The notes beneath the pieces are model-generated. The model searched no databases and had not been told where the DNA came from. It saw only the letters and a list, made by a program, of their open reading frames with translations. From contig JAMLIC010000005.1 in NCBI GenBank assembly GCA_023954375.1, forward strand, positions 243,676 to 307,675: a stretch of 64,000 nt of DNA. The letters are read 5' to 3'. Position numbers and translations under genes: made by a program. Below are positions 46,989 to 56,800 of the stretch, piece by piece; within the stretch, counting starts at the first letter, position 1; each line of letters opens with the position of its first letter. Source of the stretch: Planctomycetota bacterium (GTDB lineage: Bacteria > Planctomycetota > J058).

Positions 46989-47109
46989 GGCGTCTCTCCA
47001 GTCGAGTCGAAGCTACCCCCCTCTCTCCTGCTCGACCGTAGTCGCCCTCCCCTGAGAGGAGAAGCCCTCGTCGGCTAAGCATCGCCGACGCGACAGGTTC
47101 GGGCTTCGT

Positions 47110-47931
47110 TCAGCGCACCTCGACCGTGACCTCCGCGCGCGCGGCCCACAGGTCCTTCGACGCGACCCAGACCGTGAGGCGCACGGTCCCGGCGGCGGGG
47201 GCGAGCAGCTCCCAGTGACCGCCCACGTCCACCACGGCGACGTCGTCGAGGCTCTCGAACAGGACGTGGTCCGCGGCCGGCCCGGCGGGGTCGAGGTCGA
47301 GGTCGACGCGGGCGGGCGCGCCCGCCCGCGCCGGCGCGACGCGCACCCCGAGGAGCCGCGGCCCCGCGGCCTGCCCGGGCTCGAGCGGCCGCGCCGCCAG
47401 GACGAGCTGGTCGAGCGCCAACGCCAGCCCGCGCAGCCCGTCGTCGGCCGGGACGCGCTCGCGCTCGCCCGCGACCCGGAGGAGGGAGCGGACCTCCATG
47501 AGCACGTTGCCGCGCACGGCGTGCACGAGGACGAGGCGACCGTCGACCGCGGCGCCGAAGGCGACCTCGCCCACGCCGGGGACGGGCTCGAGGGGGCGCT
47601 GTCCGGCGCCGAGGCGGCGCAGGAGCGCCGCCCGCGCCGCGGCGGGCGTCTCGAGCACGCGCGCGCTCAGGGCCACCTCGGCCTTCGACTCCGCGTGGAC
47701 GAGGCGCAGGGTCCCCTCGCCGCGGGCCGGGTGGACCGTGTAGCCGTCCGCCACCCAGCCGGGCGCGCGCACCCCCTGCGGGGCCACGCCCGCGCGCGCG
47801 GGTCCCGGCGCCGGCCAGGCGGCGAGGCGGTAGACCTCCGCGGCGCGGGCGATGGCGTCCTCCTGGGCGAGCGCGACGCCGGGCAGGGCGAGCGCGGCGA
47901 GCGCGGTCAGCGCGGCGAGGTGGCGCGTCAC
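47110..47931 (-). CDS. Exported protein of unknown function
   Basis: The protein has 273 residues with a clear signal peptide (LAALTALAALALPGVALA, cleavage after residue 22 or so). The mature region has an alpha/beta part (about 25-180) with VHAVRGNVLMEVRS near residue 143, then a C-terminal beta-sandwich-like domain (about 185-273) with DLDLDPAGPAADHVLFES and VRLTVWVASKDLWAARAE. No family is recognised. It starts 12 nt downstream of the transglutaminase-like gene, probably one unit with it. Confidence 0.78.
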   Translation of the reverse strand: MTRHLAALTALAALALPGVALAQEDAIARAAEVYRLAAWPAPGPARAGVAPQGVRAPGWVADGYTVHPARGEGTLRLVHAESKAEVALSARVLETPAAARAALLRRLGAGQRPLEPVPGVGEVAFGAAVDGRLVLVHAVRGNVLMEVRSLLRVAGERERVPADDGLRGLALALDQLVLAARPLEPGQAAGPRLLGVRVAPARAGAPARVDLDLDPAGPAADHVLFESLDDVAVVDVGGHWELLAPAAGTVRLTVWVASKDLWAARAEVTVEVR

Positions 47932-47943
47932 GGCGTCCTCCGT

Positions 47944-49902
47944 CTAGCGGACGGTCGACCGGCCGAGGCCGGTGACCCGGAAGGGGTCGGGGCTGAGCTG
48001 CTGGCGGTAGCGGGCGAACGGCATGCCGACGGGGAGCCGCTCGACGTGCGGCGCCGCGTCGGGGCGCGCGTCGTCGTCGACGCTCAGGCAGGCGTCGTGG
48101 ATCGTCGCCGCGCGGTCGATCGTGGCCACGGCGTGGAACGAGAAGGCGTGCCAGCCGCCGAACAGGTCGTTGACGAACCGCTGCCCGCCGATCCCGCGGA
48201 TCCAGTGCAGGGAGAAGTTGTCCCCCACGGTGCACACCTCGGCCGAGGCGCCCACCTGCGCGGCGAGGGCGGTGACGAGCGCGGCGCAGTCGAGGCAGTT
48301 GACGACCCGGCCGCGCGTGCGGTGCAGCCAGCCGTCGAGGTCGAGCTCGGGCTCCCACAGCTGGTTGCCGTCGCTGTAGGCCGGCGCGCCGAACCACGTG
48401 TCGTAGACCAGGCCCTCGGCCTCGTAGACGCCGCGGGTGATCACCTCGAGCGCGCCCGCCACGTCGCGGGCGCGGCCGGCGCTCCACTGCGCGACCTTGT
48501 CGACGACCGCCACCCACGGGCGGCGGACGTTCGCGCCGGTCGGCGGGCGGCCGAGCAGCGTGTAGACGCGGTGGGTCGTGCGCACGCGGCCGGGCACCGG
48601 GCTCCAGCCCTGGCCGTCCCACACCTCGAAGCGGAAGTCGAGCGCGAGGTCGTGGCGGCCGATCCCCTGCGGGAGCGTCGGGCCGCGCAGGACGACCTCG
48701 CCGCCGGGCGCGAGGTCGGCCGACGCCTCGCCGCCGAGCACGAGGCGAACGGGCGCGCCCGGGAGCGGGTAGCCGCACGCGACCGCCTGGCCGCCGTGGC
48801 CCCCCGCGTCGCCCATGCGGATGCGCAGGGTCGGCCGCGCGCCGGCCGCGTAGGCCACGGGCAGGCTGCGCCCGCGCGTGAGCACCCCCCCGCCCGCCGC
48901 GCGCGGCGGCGTGTCGAGGCGCGCCCAGGGCGCGGGCACGGAGAGCGGCGCGCCGTCCGGGTGGTCGAGGGCGCCGTCGCCGAGCAGCGAGCGCTCGACG
49001 GTCCACGCCGGGCCGACGGCGTCGACCGAGAGGCGGCTGCCGGCGACCCCCGCCTGCGCGCGGTGGAAGTCGAGCGGGACGCGCGCGCCGCCGGCGCCGG
49101 CGTCGTCGAAGGCGATCGACACGAAGCCCAGGCGCACGACGGCGACCGTCCGGTCGACCGCCGCCGTCGGCTGCCCCGGGCGCGCCACCTCGAGGCGGAG
49201 CGTGTAGGCGCCCGGCGCGACGAAGCGCCCGGCCGGGTCGCGCCCGTCCCAGGCGTCGACGTGGTCGGCGCCGGCCTGGCGCGCGGCGCCGGCGACGAGC
49301 GTGCGCACGACGCGCCCGGCGGCGTCGCGGACCGAGAGCGTCGCCTCGTAGGCGCCGCCGCCGTCGAGGCGCGTCCGCACGTCGAGGCGCGCGCCCTCGA
49401 GGCGGGGGTCGAACGCCGGGCCGGCCTCGAGGAGGGCGGCGCCCGTCGACGTCACGACCGCCGGGGTGACGGCGGCCGGCGCGGCGCCGGCGCGGACGAC
49501 CTCGACCGCGTAGGTGCCGCGCCCCTGCGCAGCGTCGTAGTGGACGACGGCCAGCCACGAGGCGCCGCTCACCTGCGGCGTGTAGTCGATCCGGCTGGCG
49601 AGCGTCCCCGCGTGGTCGTCGTTGCGGCCGACGAACAGCCCGCGCGCGTCCCACAGGCCGATCACGGTGTCCATGCCGGGGCCGAGGCGGGTCGTGCGGA
49701 CGACGTAGGACTCGCCCGCGACGACCTGGAAGCGGAACCAGTCGACGTCGCCCGGGACCTCGATCTCGCCGGCGGTGGGCGGCGCGCCGACCGCGATCGG
49801 CGTGGCCCCGGCGGGCTGGTCGGCGTGGTCGTCTGCCCGCGCCGCAGGCGCGAGGCACGCCAGGCCGACGAGGAGCGACGCTGCCCAGGCGGAGCCACGC
49901 AT
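47944..49902 (-). CDS. Exported PPC / FlgD-Ig / transglutaminase-like protein
   Basis: The protein has 652 residues with signal peptide (ASLLVGLACLAPAARA), and GGGAGGG lies before the ATG. Residues about 25-135 resemble a bacterial pre-peptidase C-terminal domain (GDVDWFRFQVVAGESYVVRT). Residues about 165-265 resemble the FlgD Ig-like fold (AWDGRDPAGRFVAPGAYTLRLEV in parts: WDGRDPAGR, GAYTLRLEV). The C-terminal third looks like a transglutaminase-like cysteine protease: NCLDCAALVTALA supplies the candidate nucleophile, and HWIRGIGG with NDLFGGWHAF supplies histidine and aspartate candidates. Predicted to act on proteins or peptidoglycan in the periplasm or outside. Which Cys is catalytic is inference. 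Confidence 0.75.
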   Translation of the reverse strand: MRGSAWAASLLVGLACLAPAARADDHADQPAGATPIAVGAPPTAGEIEVPGDVDWFRFQVVAGESYVVRTTRLGPGMDTVIGLWDARGLFVGRNDDHAGTLASRIDYTPQVSGASWLAVVHYDAAQGRGTYAVEVVRAGAAPAAVTPAVVTSTGAALLEAGPAFDPRLEGARLDVRTRLDGGGAYEATLSVRDAAGRVVRTLVAGAARQAGADHVDAWDGRDPAGRFVAPGAYTLRLEVARPGQPTAAVDRTVAVVRLGFVSIAFDDAGAGGARVPLDFHRAQAGVAGSRLSVDAVGPAWTVERSLLGDGALDHPDGAPLSVPAPWARLDTPPRAAGGGVLTRGRSLPVAYAAGARPTLRIRMGDAGGHGGQAVACGYPLPGAPVRLVLGGEASADLAPGGEVVLRGPTLPQGIGRHDLALDFRFEVWDGQGWSPVPGRVRTTHRVYTLLGRPPTGANVRRPWVAVVDKVAQWSAGRARDVAGALEVITRGVYEAEGLVYDTWFGAPAYSDGNQLWEPELDLDGWLHRTRGRVVNCLDCAALVTALAAQVGASAEVCTVGDNFSLHWIRGIGGQRFVNDLFGGWHAFSFHAVATIDRAATIHDACLSVDDDARPDAAPHVERLPVGMPFARYRQQLSPDPFRVTGLGRSTVR

Positions 49903-49996
49903 CGGACCCTCCCACCCCGCTCCTTCCGAGAGCGAGGGGGGCGATCCTAGGCGGAGGCCTCCAGGTTCGCGTCAGGGTCCTGCAACTTTCGATGAT

Positions 49997-50264
49997 GAGT
50001 GATGCGCTCGCGAGGGGCGGGCGATGGGAGCGCGTCCCGGACTGGCACGAACTGTCCCGTTCCGCCCGTCCCCATCGCTCGCTCGGGCGGATCGAGCACG
50101 AGGCGAGGGGCGGGCGATGGGAGCAAGTCCCGGACTGGCATGAACCGTCCCGTTCCGCCCGTCCCTGCGACGAGTGATGCGCTCGCGAGGGGCGGGCGAT
50201 GGGAGCACGTCCCGGACTGGCACGAACTGTCCCGTTCCGCCCGTCCCCATCGCTCGCTCGGGCG
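49997..50264. repeat. Three-copy repeat array in an intergenic region
   Basis: Copies 1 (49997-50089) and 3 (50172-50264) are 93 nt and nearly identical. Copy 2 (about 50102-50165) is a shortened version. The shared core reads GAGGGGCGGGCGATGGGAG, then GTCCCGGACTGGCA and GTCCCGTTCCGCCCGTCCC. It fills most of the 393-nt gap between the exported protein and the TudS gene. The flanks (49903-49996, 50265-50295) hold only the ribosome site of the minus-strand gene. Confidence 0.8.
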
Positions 50265-50295
50265 TGCAGCGCTCTGGCGGCTGGCTGCGTCACCG

Positions 50296-51246
50296 TCAGA
50301 CGTGGTTCCGCAGCATGAGCTCGCGCGGGTGGGGCTCCAGGTAGGTCTGGCCGAGGAGGTAGTCGACCTGCTGGCGGCGCACGTGGTGGCGCAGCAGCAC
50401 CAGCGGCACGACGAGCGGCACGAGCCCCGCCTGGTACTCGGCGATCGTGCGATGCAGCTCGGCCCGGTCGCCCGGGTCGAGCCCGTCCGAGACGTAGCCG
50501 GCCATGTGCTGGAGGACGTTCACGTGGCGCCCGGTCGTCGCGAGCTCGCCCAGCGCCTGCATGAACCGGGCCTGGTAGTCGGCCGCGAGCGCCTCGCGCG
50601 GCTGCGCGTGCGGGGCGGCCACGAGCCGGCCGAGCGCCTGGTAGCCCGCGGGCGAGTGCGCCATGAGGAGGAGCTTCTCGCGCGTGTGGAAGGCGACGAG
50701 CCCGCCCGCCGTCCACTCGCCCTCGAACAGCGCCCGGAGGCGGCGGAAGGCGAACACGCGCTCGAAGAAGTTCTCGCGCAGCCGCGGGTCGTGGAGGCGG
50801 CCGTCCTCCTCGATCGGCAGGAGCGGGGCGCCCGCCCCCAGCGCGGCGGCGAAGACGCCCGCGCCCGTCCGCGCCGGCACGTCGTTGCGGTCGTAGACGC
50901 GCACGCGCTCCATGCCGCAGGTGGGGCTGTCCTTCTTGAGGACGAAGCCCGACAGCCCGAGCGCGTCGAGGGCGGCCACCTTGTCGGCCGACCAGCGGGT
51001 CATCGCGTCGGTGTGGTCGAGCCCGCTCGCCGGCGCGACGAGACGGCGGCCCTGCCCGCGGTCGACGAGGCGCAGCGTCTCGCGCGGCGCGCCCAGCCCG
51101 AGCTCCATCTCCGGGCACACGGGCACGAAGGTGACGAACCGCTGGATCGTGTCGGTCAGGTAGCGGTCGCGGCGGTGCCCGCCGTCGAAGCGGACCGGCT
51201 CGCCCATGAGGCAGGCCGAGACGCCGATCCGGACCTCGTCGGTCAC
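50296..51246 (-). CDS. DUF523 (thiouracil desulfurase-like) plus DUF1722 protein
   Basis: The protein has 316 residues. The N-terminal DUF523/TudS domain (about 1-155) has three cysteines in the family positions: C12 in GVSACLMGEPVRFDGG, C44 in PVCPEMELGLGAPRE and C110 in KKDSPTCGMERV, suited to hold a [4Fe-4S] cluster. The C-terminal DUF1722 domain (about 190-316) has FHTREKLLLMAHSP and HVNVLQHMAGYVS. The GTG overlaps the pyrE stop (GTGA, 51246-51243). Stand-alone TudS removes sulfur from 2-thiouracil; coupling to pyrE fits pyrimidine salvage. DUF1722's role is unknown. Confidence 0.88.
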   Translation of the reverse strand: MTDEVRIGVSACLMGEPVRFDGGHRRDRYLTDTIQRFVTFVPVCPEMELGLGAPRETLRLVDRGQGRRLVAPASGLDHTDAMTRWSADKVAALDALGLSGFVLKKDSPTCGMERVRVYDRNDVPARTGAGVFAAALGAGAPLLPIEEDGRLHDPRLRENFFERVFAFRRLRALFEGEWTAGGLVAFHTREKLLLMAHSPAGYQALGRLVAAPHAQPREALAADYQARFMQALGELATTGRHVNVLQHMAGYVSDGLDPGDRAELHRTIAEYQAGLVPLVVPLVLLRHHVRRQQVDYLLGQTYLEPHPRELMLRNHV

Positions 51247-51803
51247 GACGTGAGGTCGCGGCGCGTGAGCAGGGCGATCAGCTCGACGCCGGCCGCGGCA
51301 AGGGCCTCGCGCCCGCCCGCCTCGCGGTCGACGACCGTCAGCGCGCCGACGACCTCGCAGCCGACCTCCTGGCGCACGCGCTCGACCGCCTTGACCACCG
51401 AGCCGCCCGAGGTCATGACGTCGTCGACGAGGAGCGCCCGGTCGGCGCGGGACAGCGGCGGGCCCTCGATCGCCTTCTGCAGGCCGTGCCCCTTGGGCTC
51501 GGGCCGCACGTAGAAGAGCTTCAGCGGCACGCCCTCCTGGGCCGCCAGCACGCCCGCCGCCGAGACCATGGGGCAGGCCCCCGTGACCGGGCCGCCGAGC
51601 GCCGTGACGCCGCGCGCCCGCACGACCTCGAGCACGGCGCGGCCGAGGAGGAGCGACCCCTCCGGGCTCAGGGTCACGAGCCGACCGTCGACGTAGAAGT
51701 CGCTCGTCTTGCCGGAGGCCAGCGTGACCGGGCCGCGCGCCACGCAGGCGGCGACGAGGTCCTTCAGGCGCGCGCGGTCGTCGGAGGTCATGGGGGGCGT
51801 CAT
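51243..51803 (-). CDS. pyrE: Orotate phosphoribosyltransferase
   Basis: The protein has 186 residues from the ATG at 51803, which has GAGGAGGG about 7 nt upstream. Motifs are LASGKTSDFYVDGR at the N-terminus, ALGGPVTGACPM, YVRPEPKGHG (the catalytic loop) and the PRPP-binding loop RALLVDDVMTSGGSV. It converts orotate and PRPP to OMP in pyrimidine synthesis. It is a short but complete member of the family. A second ATG lies at 51791. The downstream TudS-like gene overlaps by 4 nt. Confidence 0.94.
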   Translation of the reverse strand: MTPPMTSDDRARLKDLVAACVARGPVTLASGKTSDFYVDGRLVTLSPEGSLLLGRAVLEVVRARGVTALGGPVTGACPMVSAAGVLAAQEGVPLKLFYVRPEPKGHGLQKAIEGPPLSRADRALLVDDVMTSGGSVVKAVERVRQEVGCEVVGALTVVDREAGGREALAAAGVELIALLTRRDLTS

Positions 51804-51831
51804 GGGCCGCCCTCCTCGGGCGTGGGGCCGG

Positions 51832-51848
51832 ATCGTAGCAGGTAGGAT
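51832..51848. promoter_or_regulatory. Back-to-back divergent -10 boxes for pyrE and acyl-CoA synthetase
   Basis: TACGAT on the minus strand (51837-51832) and TAGGAT on the plus strand (51843-51848) are only 5 nt apart. They give predicted leaders of about 20 and 13 nt for the two divergent genes. Such closeness means the two promoters should compete. Confidence 0.4.
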
Positions 51849-51867
51849 CCCCGACAGCGGAGCCGCC

Positions 51868-53760
51868 ATGACCCACGCCACCCTGGCCACCTCCACACCG
51901 CTGCGGCGCGCCGACCACGTCGAGCTGGTCGAGCTCGCCGGCGTCTGGGTGCACAGGAGCCTCCCGGCCCTCTTCCAGCGGCGCGTGGCCGAGTTCCCTC
52001 ACGACCTGTGCGAGTTCCGCAAGCAGGCCGGCGCCTGGCGCGGGACGAGCGCGGCGCAGGCGGGGCAGCGCGTGCGCCGCCTGGCGCTCGGCCTGCTCGA
52101 GCTCGGCGTGCAGAAGGGCGACCGCGTGGGGCTCGTGAGCGAGACGCGGCCCGAGTGGGGGCGCGTCGACATGGCGACCCTCCACCTGGGCGCCGTGACC
52201 GTGGGCGTCTACCCGACGCTCCCCGGCGACGAGGTCGTCTGGCAGCTCCGCCACGCCGAGGTGAAGGTCGTCGTCGTCGAGGACCGGGCCCAGCTCGAGA
52301 AGGTCCGCGCCGGGCGCGCCGACCTGCCGGGCCTGGAGGCGGTCGTCGTGATCGACGCGGGCGGCGTCGACCTCGGCCCGGGCGAGCTGACGCTCGCCCA
52401 GCTCGAGGCGCGCGGCGACGCCGCCCTCGACGGCGCCGCGAGGTTCGAGGCCGCCTGGCGCGCGGTCGGCCCCGACGACCTGGCGACGATCATCTACACG
52501 TCCGGCACGACCGGGGCGCCCAAGGGCGCCATGCTCACGCACGGCAACCTGACCTTCACGGCGCACGCGGCGGCCTCGGTCATGCCGCACCGGCCCGACG
52601 ACGTGTCGGTCGTGTTCCTCCCCCAGGCCCACGCGCTCCAGCGCCTGGCGGGCTACGCCGGGCTGCTCACGCGGGCGACCGGCTACTACGCGTCGTCCCT
52701 CGACGCGCTCATGGACGAGCTCAAGGAGGTCGAGCCCACGGTCCAGGTGAGCGTGCCGCGCCTGTGGGAGAAGCTGCACGCGCGCCTCCTCGCCGTGGTC
52801 GCCCAGGCCCCGCCGCACCGCCGGCGGATCTTCGAGTGGGGGCTCGAGGTCGGCCGGAGGGCCGCGCCCTACCTGAAGGCCGGCCAGCGCCTCCCCCTGC
52901 GCCTCTCGGTGGCGCACGCGCTCGCGCGGCGCGCGGTGCACGAGCGGCTCAAGGAGCGCGTCTTCGGCCGGCGCCTGCGCTTCCTCACCTCGGGCGGCGC
53001 GCCCGTGTCGGTCGAGCTGCTCGAGTTCTTCCAGGCCCTCGGGATCCTGATCCTCGAGGGCTGGGGGCTGACGGAGACGGCGGCGCCGGCGACGCTCAAC
53101 ACGCCCGACGCCTACCGCTTCGGCACGGTCGGCCGCCCGCTGCCCGGCACGCAGGTGAAGGTCGCGCCCGACGGCGAGCTGCTCGTGCGCGGCCCGGGCG
53201 TCTTCCGCGGCTACTTCAAGGACCCGGCCGCCTCGACCGAGGCCTTCACCGAGGACCTGTTCTTCCGCACGGGCGACCTCGGCGCGGTCGACCCGGACGG
53301 CTACGTGCGCATCACCGGGCGCAAGAAGGAGCTGATCGTCCTCGCCAACGGCAAGAAGGTCGCGCCGCAGAAGCTCGACCACCACTTCAAGCGCGTGACG
53401 CTCGTCAGCCACGCGCTCATCGTCGGCGACCGCCGCCCCTACCTCGTCGGCCTCTTCGCCCTCGACCCCGACGAGGTCGGCCGCTGGGCCCGCGCGCAGG
53501 GCGTCCCCGGCGCGCCCCCGGGCGCCGCGACGCCCGAGGACATCGCGGCGCTGCTCGCGGGTCCGCTCGGCCCGCACCTCGAGGCCGCCCTCGGCGAGGA
53601 GAACCGCAAGCTGGCGCGCTTCGAGCAGCTCAAGGCGTGGGAGGTCGTGCCCGAGGTGTGGTCGACCGCCGACGGGGCGCTCACGCCGACGCTCAAGTTG
53701 AAGCGGCGGGTGCTCGAGGAGCGCCACCGGGCGGCGATCGAGGCGCTCTACGCGCGGTGA
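51868..53760 (+). CDS. Long-chain acyl-CoA synthetase (AMP-binding, FadD15-like)
   Basis: A 630-residue adenylate-forming enzyme. P-loop-like motif IIYTSGTTGAPKGAMLTH lies near residue 210, the aromatic/GWG motif is LEGWGLTETAA, the ribose-binding aspartate is in FFRTGDLG, and the hinge/adenylation lysine region is ITGRKKELIVLANGKKV. The LPRLWEK-like segment (VPRLWEKLHARL) places it with long-chain fatty acyl-CoA ligases. It activates fatty acids for beta-oxidation or lipid synthesis. It stands alone and is divergent from pyrE. Confidence 0.94.
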   Translation: MTHATLATSTPLRRADHVELVELAGVWVHRSLPALFQRRVAEFPHDLCEFRKQAGAWRGTSAAQAGQRVRRLALGLLELGVQKGDRVGLVSETRPEWGRVDMATLHLGAVTVGVYPTLPGDEVVWQLRHAEVKVVVVEDRAQLEKVRAGRADLPGLEAVVVIDAGGVDLGPGELTLAQLEARGDAALDGAARFEAAWRAVGPDDLATIIYTSGTTGAPKGAMLTHGNLTFTAHAAASVMPHRPDDVSVVFLPQAHALQRLAGYAGLLTRATGYYASSLDALMDELKEVEPTVQVSVPRLWEKLHARLLAVVAQAPPHRRRIFEWGLEVGRRAAPYLKAGQRLPLRLSVAHALARRAVHERLKERVFGRRLRFLTSGGAPVSVELLEFFQALGILILEGWGLTETAAPATLNTPDAYRFGTVGRPLPGTQVKVAPDGELLVRGPGVFRGYFKDPAASTEAFTEDLFFRTGDLGAVDPDGYVRITGRKKELIVLANGKKVAPQKLDHHFKRVTLVSHALIVGDRRPYLVGLFALDPDEVGRWARAQGVPGAPPGAATPEDIAALLAGPLGPHLEAALGEENRKLARFEQLKAWEVVPEVWSTADGALTPTLKLKRRVLEERHRAAIEALYAR

Positions 53761-53841
53761 TCGTCGGGCCACCGCCGCGCCTCCCCCTCCGGGCGGGGCC
53801 GTCCGGCCCCCGCGCCGCTCGCCTGGCCCGGCGCGAGGCGC

Positions 53842-53847
53842 CATACT
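53842..53847 (+). promoter_or_regulatory. -10 box CATACT, leaderless start
   Basis: CATACT ends 7 nt before the GTG at 53855. This favours that start over the in-frame GTG at 53849, which would begin 1 nt after the box. Confidence 0.42.
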
Positions 53848-53854
53848 CGTGCCC

Positions 53855-56800
53855 GTGCCGACCCCCGCGCGCATCGGCCGCTTCATCGTCGATGCCGAGC
53901 TCGGCCGCGGCGGCATGGGCGTGGTCTACCGCGCGCACGACCCGGCGACCGGCGCGCGCGTCGCGCTCAAGGTGCTGCTCCACGCCGAGGCGGAGGACCT
54001 CCTGCGCTTCGAGCGCGAGGCGCGGCTCCTGGCGCAGGTGCAGCACCCGGACATCGTCCGCCTCCTGGAGCTGGGCCGCGAGCCGGGCGGCCGGCCGTTC
54101 GTCGCGCTCGAGCTCGTCGAGGGGGAGTCGCTCGCCGCCCTGCTGAAGCGCGGCCCGCTCGAGCCGCTGGAGGCGGCGCGGCTCTTCGAGCCGCTCGCCC
54201 GGGCCCTCGCCCACGCCCACGCGCGCGGCGTGGTGCACCGCGACCTCAAGCCGGACAACGTCCTCATCGACCGGGAGGGGCGGGCGAAGCTCTCGGACTT
54301 CGGCCTGGCCCGCCGCACCGACGCCGGCGCCTCGCGCCTGACCGCGACGGGTACGCTCCTGGGCACCCCGGCCTACATGGCGCCCGAGCAGGCCGCCGGG
54401 GGGCCGGTCGACGCGCGCGCGGACGTCTGGGGGCTCGGCGCCACCCTCTACGCGGCCGTCACCGGCGCGCCGCCGTTCCGCGCCACGAGCTTGCTCGACA
54501 GCGTCCGCGCCGTCCTCGAGGACGAGGTCGTCAGCCCGGACGCGCGCGGCGTCGCCCTCCCGCCGGACCTGCGGCGGGTGATCATGACGTGCCTCGCGCG
54601 GGACCCGGCGGAGCGGTTCGAGTCGGCCGACGCGCTCGCGGACGCGCTGGCGGCGTGCCTGGTGCGCCCCCGGCCGCGCGCCCGCTGGCGGCGTCCGCTC
54701 CTGCTCGGGCTCGCCGCCGCGACCGGCCTCGGCGCCGTCGCCCTCGCGGCGCGGCCGCGCGAGCCTGCGGCGGCCGCCGCCCCGCCTCCGTCCGCCCCAC
54801 CAGCCGCGGCGACGAGCGTGGCCGAGGCCGACGTCCCGTCGGACCGCGCGACCCTGCGAGCGGCCGCGGCCGCCGCCGAGGCCGAGGGCTGGCCCTACGC
54901 AGCGGGCCGCGCCGCATGGGAGGACCTCGCCGCCCGCGGCGACGCCCACGCCTGGGCGCGCCTGGCGCGCATCCATCGCCGCATCGACGGCCACTCGGTG
55001 ACGGCGCGCGAGGCCGTCGCGCGCGCCCTCGCCGCCGACCCGGGCGAGCCGCTCGCCCTCGTGGAGGACGGCTATCAGGCCCACTTCGGCGGCGACCGGG
55101 TGCGCGCCGCCGCGCTCCTCGACGCCGCGCTCCGGGTCGCCCCCGACCTCGCGGACGCGCACGCCCTCGCCGCCGCGCTCGAGCGCTCAACGCTGCGCGG
55201 GCCCATCGCGCCCGAGGGGGCCGCCCGCACGCTGCGCCTGGTCGACCGCGCCCTCGCGCTCGACCCCGCGCAGGTCGAGGCGGCGATCATCCTCGCGGTG
55301 ACCCTCCCCGACGACGACCTCGCCGACGTCCAGCGGATCGTCGACGTCCTCGACCGCGCCCTCGAGGGCGCGCCGGGCAACCCGCTGCTCCTCGGCCAGC
55401 GCGGGCGCCTGCGCGTGCGCCTCGGCCACGTCGGCCCCGGCCTCGACGACCTGCGGCGGGCCACGGCGCTCCTGCCCGAGGACCCGGCCTTCGCGGGGGA
55501 CCTCGCCCTCGCCCTCCTGCCGCTCGAGGACGACGAGGCGGCGCTCCTCGCGCTGGACCGCGCCCTGGACCTCTCCCCGAACCAGGCCGAGCTCCTCCTC
55601 GGGCGCGCAGAGGTGCACCTCCGGCGGCGCGACCTCGAGCGGGCGTTCGCCGACGCGAACCTGTTCATACGGCTCGTCAGGGACGCCGGCGGCGAGCCCG
55701 CGCTCACGTCCCGCGCGCTCCTGCTCCGCGGGCTGACCCGCTACCTGATGGGCGAGCCCCGCGCGGCGATCGAGGACGCGCGCGCCTCGATCGCGGAGTT
55801 CCCGCTGGCGCTCTCCTACGCGCTGTGCGTCTGGGCCTGCCTCGAGGTCGACGACCTCGACGGCGCCCTCGCCGCGGGCGAGGAGGGCGTCGCGCGGCAT
55901 CCGGCGATCCCCGAGACGCTGGCCGGCCGCGCCCGCGCGCGGCTCGCCGCGGGGCAGGTGGACGCCGCGCTCGCCGACGCGACCCGCGCGGCGGCCCGCC
56001 CGGAGGCGACGGGGCAGGTCCTCGTCGTCCACGCCGCCGCCCTCCTCGCGGCGGGGCGCGTCGACGAGGCGCTGGCCGCCGCGCGGCGCGCCTGCGAGGA
56101 GGCCGGGGCGCGGAGCCACGAGGCGCGGCTCATCCTCGGGCAGACGCTCGCCCGCGCCGGCGAGCGCGCGGCGGCGCGCGAGGCGCTGCGCGAGGTGGTG
56201 CGGGGGGCCACGTCGCAACGCATGCGGGTCGCGCGGCTGGCGTGGGATGCGCTCGCCGCCCTCACCGAGCAGGACCCCGGCGAGGCGGCGGCGCACGAGG
56301 CGCGCGCGCGCCAGCTCGTCCGCGAGGGGCGGCCCCTCGAGGCGCTCGAGGCGTGGCTCGATGCGCTCCTGCGCGGGCCGACGGCGACCCGCTGGACGGC
56401 CCTGGGCACCTTCGCCCGGCGGCACGCCGTCCTCCTCGACTGGACCGACGCGGCGCTCGAGCGGGCGCTGGCGCTCGACCCGTCCGAGCCCGCGGCGCAG
56501 GCGGCCCGCGCGCTGGCGGCCGTCCGGGACGGGCGCCCCGCCGACCTGGACGCCCTCCCGCCCGAGCTGCCCGACACCCTGCTGGCGCGGGCCGACCAGG
56601 CGGTCGGCCGCGACGACGGCGAGGCGGCGCTCGCCCTCGCCGCGCGGGCGAGCGCCGCGACCCCTCCCGAGGAGGACGTCGACGCCCGCGTCCGTCAGGC
56701 GACGCTGCTCATGCGGCGCGGCCGTCAGCGCGCCGACGCCGCCGACCTTCGCCGCGCCGCCGAGCTGCTCGAGGAGGCCCTCGCGGTCGACCCCGCCTGC

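Noticed and set aside
49997..50264. CRISPR array
   Set aside because: Only three units, 93 nt long with unequal spacing, no unique spacers of constant length and no cas genes nearby.
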